From Rhynchospora pubera (taxonomy: Eukaryota > Streptophyta > Magnoliopsida > Poales > Cyperaceae), in NCBI GenBank assembly GCA_028095005.1, contig CM051459.1, positions 42,476,257 through 42,540,256 of the forward strand: a stretch of DNA of 64,000 nt, written 5' to 3'. The first letter of the stretch is position 1. Every line of letters begins with the position of its first letter. A program made the translations under genes and the position numbers. The notes beneath the pieces were generated by a model. That model was not told the origin of the DNA, did not search any database, and worked only from the letters and a program-made list of their open reading frames with translations. Of this stretch, positions 58,283 to 64,000 are shown piece after piece.

Positions 58283-61257
58283 ATGTCTACAATTACAATA
58301 TATGTAAACCAATGTCCAACTTTTGGTGCTTCTTACTTCCACATCGGTTGTAGTATGCATACCACATATGCTGATATTCGAAATGAATTATACAGTAGGC
58401 TACAGATTTTAGAAACCCAGTACACTTCGAATATCCATGGTCGTTACAACGATATTGTAAATGGGAGATATGAATCGCTATTTCTTCCTGTAAATTCTGA
58501 AGATCAATGGCGCCTTTTTTACCACGAGACATTCGAGACGAGAGGGTTACCGATTATGAGTTGCATGTTGATTTCATCCCCGTATATGGCACGGGACCAG
58601 ATCTGAACCTAACACCCCTTGACGAGCCCGGTAGCAGTGAGCCAAACACTTCCTTAAACCTTATTTGTGACCAGCAATCCACCCCTTACCAATACACTGG
58701 CGAACAGTCCGTTCCTACGCAAGACAATAACACATCAGGAGATGAAGTCGAGGTTGCCGATGGTGATGAAGATGAGGGTCCGGCGACTTACTCCGACCTT
58801 CCTACCGGAGAAGAATATACCGATGTGGATGACTTCTCCGAGAGAGAAGTGCCTTTTTATGCAAACTGCGACCAGCCGTACGTTTCAGGAAGGACGACTT
58901 GCACCATCCTGTAAGTGCATTGTGTGATATTTTCATGTTTGAGTATGCTGGTATGCCGGAGCGTAGTTTAGGGCCACAAGGCGAACTTGCTCCTGGTAAA
59001 AGATTCGGTTCCAAAAAACAACTAATTCTAGCTGTCTGTGATGTTTCATGCAAAACAAATCGAGAATTTCGAACGGAAACTAGCAATAAACAAAAAATTG
59101 TAATGGTTTGCATGCAAAAACCGAATTGTAAGTGGCGATTGTATGGTTGACGTGAGAGTTATAATACAAATTGGAAGATCTCTACCAATCCAAATGAGCA
59201 TATTTGTTCGAGATCCCCGGGCCAAAAAGGTCACGAAAACCTTACAGCTAGTCTCATTGCCGAACACGTTAGGGATGAATTGAAATAAAATTTAGGAAAA
59301 AGTGTCCAGGACATAGGAAGCCTCATAAGGGCTAGATATCCACGTATTGAACCGACTTATAATAAACTATGGCGTGGGAGGGAGCGAGCATTGGAGCAAT
59401 TGTTTGGGTCTTGGGAAGGGGCCTACAATAAACTTCCACGCCTTCTGGAGGCAATGAAGGCGACGACCCCAGGGACGAAATACACAATAGTTTCTTGGCC
59501 TACAGACGATCCTAACATTGGCCTCTTCAAGATGGCAGCCTGGGCTTTTGGTCCGTGCATAGAAGCGATGAAATATGCCAGACCTGTTATCTCAATTGAT
59601 GCTAGTTTTTTATCGGGCCGATACAAAGGTAGATTGTTCTCAGTGTGTGGTTATGATCCAGAAAATCGATTAATTCCGGTTGCATTCGGATTGGGCGAGA
59701 AAGAAGATAAGAATACATGGGGATGGTTTATGTCTTGGGTTAGATGGGAAGTTTTAGGGCGGAACAATAGATACTGTGTCATATCTGACCGTCATAAGGC
59801 AATAAAAGCGGTATTTGCATCCGTAGATTACGGTTGGAAGGTACAAGTTGCGCATGCAGTAGCGATTCATCGGTTCTGCATGCAGCATGTTGCGGAAAAC
59901 TTATGGAAGGAGGCTGGCGGGTCACAAGATGGTGATTTGAAAAACTTTTTCAAGTGTAGACTTGCTAACAAGAAAAATCCTAGACGTTTTAGAGAGAATT
60001 GGGGAGTACTGAAGGAAAACAAACTGAGGGCTTATCAGTACCTAAGAAATTGTGGTAAAATTAATGAAAATGACAACAACGAGCGGCCAAAATTATATAA
60101 ATGGGCTAAGAGTTTTGACAAGGGGCATCGGTGGGGTATAATGACGAGTAATGGATCGGAGAGTCTGAATAATGTGTTTAGAATAGAGAGAAGATTACCA
60201 GTGACAGCACTTATAGAAGGCACGTGGTATAAATGTGCCAACTAGATGAACAAGCGAACACAAGAAGCACTTCAAATGTTGAGTTTAGGAGAAAGATGGC
60301 CGGAAGGAGTAAAGAATAAATTGATCAAGCACGATGGAAAATCACGTAAGTACTTTAAGAAAAAGAATTCAATTCATTCATTCATTTTAATTCAATTTGA
60401 ACTAACTTCATCTTTTTGTTGCCATCTCAGAGGAGTTTATGAGCACATTCGTGTTAAGATTGGACCTTGGAGAATTTCGCGTGAAAGTTCGCGAGGAGTA
60501 CCGTGATGGTGTAGGCTACGATTATTCTCATTACACAGTTCAAATTCCACCCGACATGTAGCAAACCGATGTGCAATTGCCCTTCACTCGAACCACATGT
60601 GAGTGCCAAAAACCACAATTGACAGGTATCCCTTGCGCAAATGTAATTGCTGTTTGCAGGGAGACAAATTATAATGTAGATCAATTTGTGGATAGTCACT
60701 ATAGCATGCAAAACCAGCACATGATTTGGTCAGCAGGTCGGTTTCATTGTTACAAAGATGAGGATGAATGGCCAGTTTATACAGGTCCGATAATTGTCCC
60801 CGACAAGAGTTTGGTCAATCGAGGAAGGCGCAAAATCATTCGTGCAGAGATGTGGATGGATAGGATGGAAGGAAGGAAAGATGGAGGTTCCACAAGAAAA
60901 ATAAAAAAGAAAAATCAAGGTGAAGCTTCAACCAGTCAACCGCGACAAGCAGCTCCTCAACCGCCATATCCGATGGACGCATTGCAATCCGGTCGATACA
61001 CCAGTAGACCACCAACAAGGGCCAACAGTCCAAGAAGGGCAACGAGTACTGAACGTACTGTTCGGACTCGTCAAACACCCATTCAACCAGGACGAATGTC
61101 ATTGCATGTTGATCCGCGAAGCAACAATAATAGGGAGGACCAAGGATCTGTACAACCACGGAGAAATTCTATAAGCATTGATCCACGGGTAAGAGATGTC
61201 GCATCTGGGAATATGAGAAGTGAGTCGGCTAGATTTCCAACCAGCTCAACAAATTAA
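58283..61257 (+). pseudogene. Mutator-like (MURA-type) transposase, multiply broken
   Basis: The domain order is that of plant MULE transposases: an N-terminal domain (58283-58606, frame change near 58530-58565), an acidic linker, a MuDR-type DNA-binding segment (58899-59150, CMQKPNCKWRL), a DDE core (59391-60245, ISIDASFLSGRYKG and SDRHKAI, then CMQHVAEN) and a SWIM zinc finger (from about 60598). A GT...AG intron fits 60346-60430. In-frame stops are TGA 59148, TAA 59286, TAG 60243, TAG 60559 and TAA 61255. After the last stop the frame stays open to about 61344 with a basic tail. The SWIM motif CEC...GIPCAN has Asn where His is expected. The passage at 58912 could be a further intron. It cannot be functional as read. 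Confidence 0.88.
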
Positions 61258-61344
61258 GGCAATACATCAGGGGAAAGAGGACGAAAAGGATTGTTTGGGA
61301 GGAAATTTCGCAATGTACTGTCTTTCGGTAGGAAGAAAAAATAA

Positions 61345-61567
61345 AGAAAATTAAAGATTAAGTGTTGTCGTAATTTTATATATTGTAATGGAATGTATTG
61401 TAAGAGAATATACTATTATTTTATGTATTGACATTTTTAGTTTGAATTTCGAAATTATGTATTATAATTTTTATGCATTCTAAATTTAGTTTTAATTTCG
61501 TATTATTTTATGTATTATTATTTTATTTATTATAATTAACTCGTATAGTATAATGTGTATGTGCATA
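61345..61567. other. Spacer, AT-rich
   Basis: Probably the 3' flank of the transposase. Nothing else is seen. Confidence 0.4.
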
Positions 61568-61938
61568 ATGGACATTTTACAGCAGATGATGATGGAGCTT
61601 CTAAATGTTCAAAGGTTTAGTGTTAGTTTGAGGGGATTTTATTGTGCCGAAGGAAACCCTTCGATCTGTCAAGAAGAGCATTGACAGACAGGCATTCTTG
61701 TTATCTACAAAAAGCCCCAACCCTAAAAGGCTTTGTACTCATTAGTTCATCCGATCATACTGTGAAGATCAATCCGTTAATTTGCTCTCCACTTGGTGCC
61801 GATTTTGATGGGGATTGCTTTCATATATTTTATCCACAATCAATTGAACTGTTTAGCGTTGAGAAGCAGTTAATTAACTCGTATAATGGGACCCTCAGCC
61901 TTCAAGTGGCACATGATATAATATTCATAACTCATTAA
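61568..61938 (+). pseudogene. Fragment resembling the largest subunit of RNA polymerase V (or IV)
   Basis: From 61642 the frame encodes VKINPLICSPLGADFDGDCFH, then a YPQS segment and ELFSVEKQL. The DFDGD aspartates hold the catalytic magnesium in RPB1-family subunits. The wording around it resembles NRPE1, the Pol V largest subunit, more than RPB1. The residues normally between YPQS and ELFSVEKQL look deleted by several codons. The preceding stretch (from 61568, LLNVQRFSVSL) could be another RPB1-family piece, but this is weak and its order would be rearranged. There is no start, end or remaining domain. It is best read as a host gene fragment captured or left beside the MULE. Confidence 0.7.
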
Positions 61939-62280
61939 TATAAAAATTAATAACAATTTCCATTACAATATTCAGAACCCATTAATATAAAAAATAATAA
62001 TAATTTCCATTACAATAATTCTCATTAATATGAAAACAACGATTTAAATTAATAAAAATTTCCATTACAATAATTCTCATTAATATGAAAACAAGGATTT
62101 GCGGAGACTCATGGACAGTTGTCCAATTCTGCGAGAGACTTCGACAGTCGTCGAGTTCTTCCCTAATTGGGTCGGCAGAACTCTACCGCCCATTACCCAT
62201 GATCGTAGGCAGCAGAGTGTTGGTCTACCTCAGATGATAATGAAGTTAGCGAGGTGTCCATCTGGACAGACCTTTGTACA
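61939..62280. other. AT-rich spacer with short tandem repeats
   Basis: The phrase taatttccattacaataattctcattaatatgaaaacaa is repeated with variations between about 61950 and 62095. A small ORF follows at 62099-62332, not recognised and partly lying in the repeat at 62281-62332. Confidence 0.5.
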
Positions 62281-62332
62281 TAATAACAGATTCCACGAAA
62301 AAATTTTTAATTTAAAATTGCTGGAATATTAA
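62281..62332. repeat. 52-bp repeat, copy 1 (with 63706-63757)
   Basis: Starts taataacagattccacg and ends ggaatattaa. About 85% similar by eye to 63706-63757, in the same orientation, 1.4 kb away. Confidence 0.75.
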
Positions 62333-62433
62333 CATTTTCTAAAGTTGTTGGATAAAGGCTACGTGTCTTTTGTTTGTGATTTTGTGATACGAAATAGGAG
62401 AACGAATTCAGAGATATATATAGGCAATTATTT

Positions 62434-62720
62434 ACCCATTTATAAAACGCGCTAGAATAGGGGTCTGCCAAAATTTACTGTGTTTGACGCTGCTCAAACG
62501 CAGTATCACGCTGCTCAAAAAATGGACTCCACCTTCGTACGCGTTTATAAAACGCGTTGGAAGCCTTGGAACGCGTTTTATAAACGCGTACGAAGGTGGA
62601 GTCCACGTAAAACAGTAAAACAGACTGACAGACTGCGAAAGTATTGAATTCCATTAACTTAGCCCTTCTTACGCGTTTATAAAACGCGCTCCAACCCTTC
62701 TTACGCGTTTTATAAATGGG
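62434..62720. repeat. Cluster of five ACGCG...CGCG near-palindromes, with a perfect hairpin
   Basis: Copies begin at 62434, 62539, 62571, 62671 and 62703. The pair at 62539 and 62571 is embedded in a perfect inverted repeat: arms 62523-62558 and 62570-62605 match at 36 of 36 positions around an 11-bp loop. A TATA-like tatttatag and a 101-aa ORF follow the cluster. Confidence 0.9.
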
Positions 62721-62736
62721 TAATAAGGGTTGAGTT

Positions 62737-62746
62737 TATTTATAGT
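62737..62746 (+). promoter_or_regulatory. TATA-like box before the 101-aa ORF
   Basis: ttatttatag lies about 90 bp upstream of the ATG at 62837, with no intervening ATG. Confidence 0.45.
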
Positions 62747-62836
62747 CGTACTTCTCCGTAAATTCACGTCGAAAATTCAGAAATCCAAAAACAAAAGTTT
62801 AGAGAAGTTACGCAGAGAAGAGAAACGAGAAACATA

Positions 62837-63142
62837 ATGTCAACTAAACCACGTCATGTTTGTACCGGTGTGCTTCTCCAAGGAGATGGACGAATAAGTA
62901 AACGAGATATTCTTCGGCACGTCTACTTGCACTATCCTTCCGACAAATTTTACGTGAAGGTTTTTCAACGCGACGTTTTTGAAGTGAGAGGGCCGAAATA
63001 TTGGACTGATGTAGTTAAGAGGGATGGAGGATATCATGTCCGACGTGGAGATGAAATCGTATGGTTGCGTTTGCAACAGGCATGTCCTCCTGGATTTGAA
63101 AATCATCCGTTAAATGGAAATGACATATATCATTTGGACTGA
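62837..63142 (+). CDS. Hypothetical protein, 101 aa, family not recognised
   Basis: Open from an ATG directly after a leader without upstream ATGs. The protein is basic in its first half and mixed after that, with no signal peptide or membrane segment. It has the repeated phrases GDGRISKRDILRHVYL and DGGYHVRRGDEIVWLRL, and an aromatic-rich middle (FYVKVFQRDVF, GPKYW). It does not match a family I know. It lies in the same orientation as the MULE transposase and under the same near-palindrome motif, so it may be an accessory ORF of the same mobile unit. It could equally be a captured fragment. Confidence 0.5.
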   Translation: MSTKPRHVCTGVLLQGDGRISKRDILRHVYLHYPSDKFYVKVFQRDVFEVRGPKYWTDVVKRDGGYHVRRGDEIVWLRLQQACPPGFENHPLNGNDIYHLD

Positions 63143-63705
63143 TTATTAGGTTTTCTATAATTAGATGTTTTTATTATTGTGTGTTTTATTATTATCTGTT
63201 TTCTTTTATGTTTTAGTATATGTATTAATTCGTGTAGTATATGTGTTGTAAGTTTTATTATCTAATTTATTTTAGTTTTTGTTTTATCCATTTTCGTTTT
63301 TTTTGTGAAATTCGAAATATTAATATTAAGAGACTTAATATTTATTTAAATTATATTACACATTACAACTCAATGAACATTATAATAAAAAATACAATAC
63401 AAATTAAAAATTACAATTTATTAAAATTTTGAAGCACACAATACACAACAAAAAAAATTACAAAATACATGATATTAAAATTTTGAACCACATAAAAAAA
63501 ATTGTAGAAAATCCATTGCTAAGGATGGGTCGAGATAAGAGCACCGCAACTAATAGACAAGAGTCGGGCGACTGATTGTCATATTGACTCCCTCTTTTTC
63601 TGAGACTTGGATGAAGATGACTGCATGTATGCAGATTCTCATCCAAGGATGTCGGCTGCGGTGTTATGGCTCGTAGACCCAGCCCAACAAACCGCCCTCT
63701 ACACG
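63143..63705. other. AT-rich non-coding sequence
   Basis: Nothing recognised. A minus-strand frame at 63458-63721 is open for 87 codons without a domain. Confidence 0.4.
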
Positions 63706-63757
63706 TAATAACAGATTCCACGGGAAAGTTTTTATTTTAAAGTTGGTGGAATATTAA
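63706..63757. repeat. 52-bp repeat, copy 2 (with 62281-62332)
   Basis: See 62281-62332. It is followed by a short inverted repeat: tagccataaggattgt at 63757-63773 faces acaacccttatggcta at 63809-63824. Confidence 0.75.
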
Positions 63758-63975
63758 TAGCCATAAGGATTGTGTGCGACTCTGTATCACTGAATATTTG
63801 TGCCGCATACAACCCTTATGGCTATTAGTTTCGCACCAACTAATATTATTTTGCATTCTACCATCCAACTCTTCTTTCTCTCTCATTTTTTCTCTTTTTT
63901 CTGATTTTTTTCTTTTTTTTTTTGTTTTGGACGACAGAAGGTGGGGGTATTTATAGGAAAATTATATCCTCTTGT
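63758..63975. other. Non-coding, with T-rich tract and a TATA-like string
   Basis: A pyrimidine-rich stretch lies at about 63865-63928. tatttatagg lies at about 63949-63958, similar to the string at 62737-62746. Confidence 0.4.
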
Positions 63976-63994
63976 ACGCGTTTTATAAACGCGT
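63976..63994. repeat. ACGCGTTTTATAAACGCGT near-palindrome, last copy
   Basis: Nineteen bases, matching the copies at 57905-58080 and 62434-62720. The window ends six bases later, so a third cluster may start here. Confidence 0.8.
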
Positions 63995-64000
63995 AAAATC

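Overview
This is a stretch of AT-rich flowering-plant nuclear DNA, dominated by transposable elements. The evidence is three PR-1 (CAP superfamily) defence genes with signal peptides, plus retrotransposon, CACTA, MULE, hAT, Tourist and Helitron structures of plant type. I cannot name the species. No rRNA gene, convincing tRNA gene or CRISPR array was seen.

Layout. 1-651 holds the 3' end of a Helitron. 652-3818 is non-coding, with a CACTA-like repeat array and a GTGTC minisatellite. 3819-8954 is a degraded Ty1/copia element on the minus strand. 8966-26636 is a locally duplicated PR-1 locus. Copy A has lost its gene and is split by a MULE-type MITE (9514-9918) and a CACTA element (9963-21757). 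The CACTA element itself carries a young LARD-like LTR element (10894-18672). Copies B and C each keep an identical PR-1 gene (24343-24828 and 25758-26243) in a 1,415-bp tandem duplication. 26678-31601 is a plus-strand Helitron with gene-like exons but no recognised protein.

32211-42118 is a long inverted-repeat (foldback) element split by a solo LTR (32725-35671) and a second CACTA element (35681-41529). 42389-43121 is a non-autonomous hAT element, followed by a third, divergent PR-1 gene (43432-43917). 44636 to about 55265 is a large minus-strand Helitron. It encodes a RepHel protein with no stop or frameshift that I can see (three inferred exons, about 1,505 aa) and a multi-exon RPA1-like protein.

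55266-57900 is intergenic, with two Tourist-like MITEs. 57905-64000 is an unusual block. It has a MULE transposase gene with several lesions, a fragment resembling the largest subunit of RNA polymerase V, an unrecognised 101-aa ORF, and eleven copies of an 18-19 bp near-palindrome (type ACGCGTTTATAAAACGCGT). Two of those copies lie in a perfect 36-bp hairpin.

The only host genes I can support are the three PR-1 genes, secreted proteins that keep the C-terminal CAPE-type peptide motif. Nearly everything else is mobile-element sequence. Because empty sites and target duplications survive, the order of several insertions can be read directly. Exon boundaries, element ends and divergence counts were worked out by eye.
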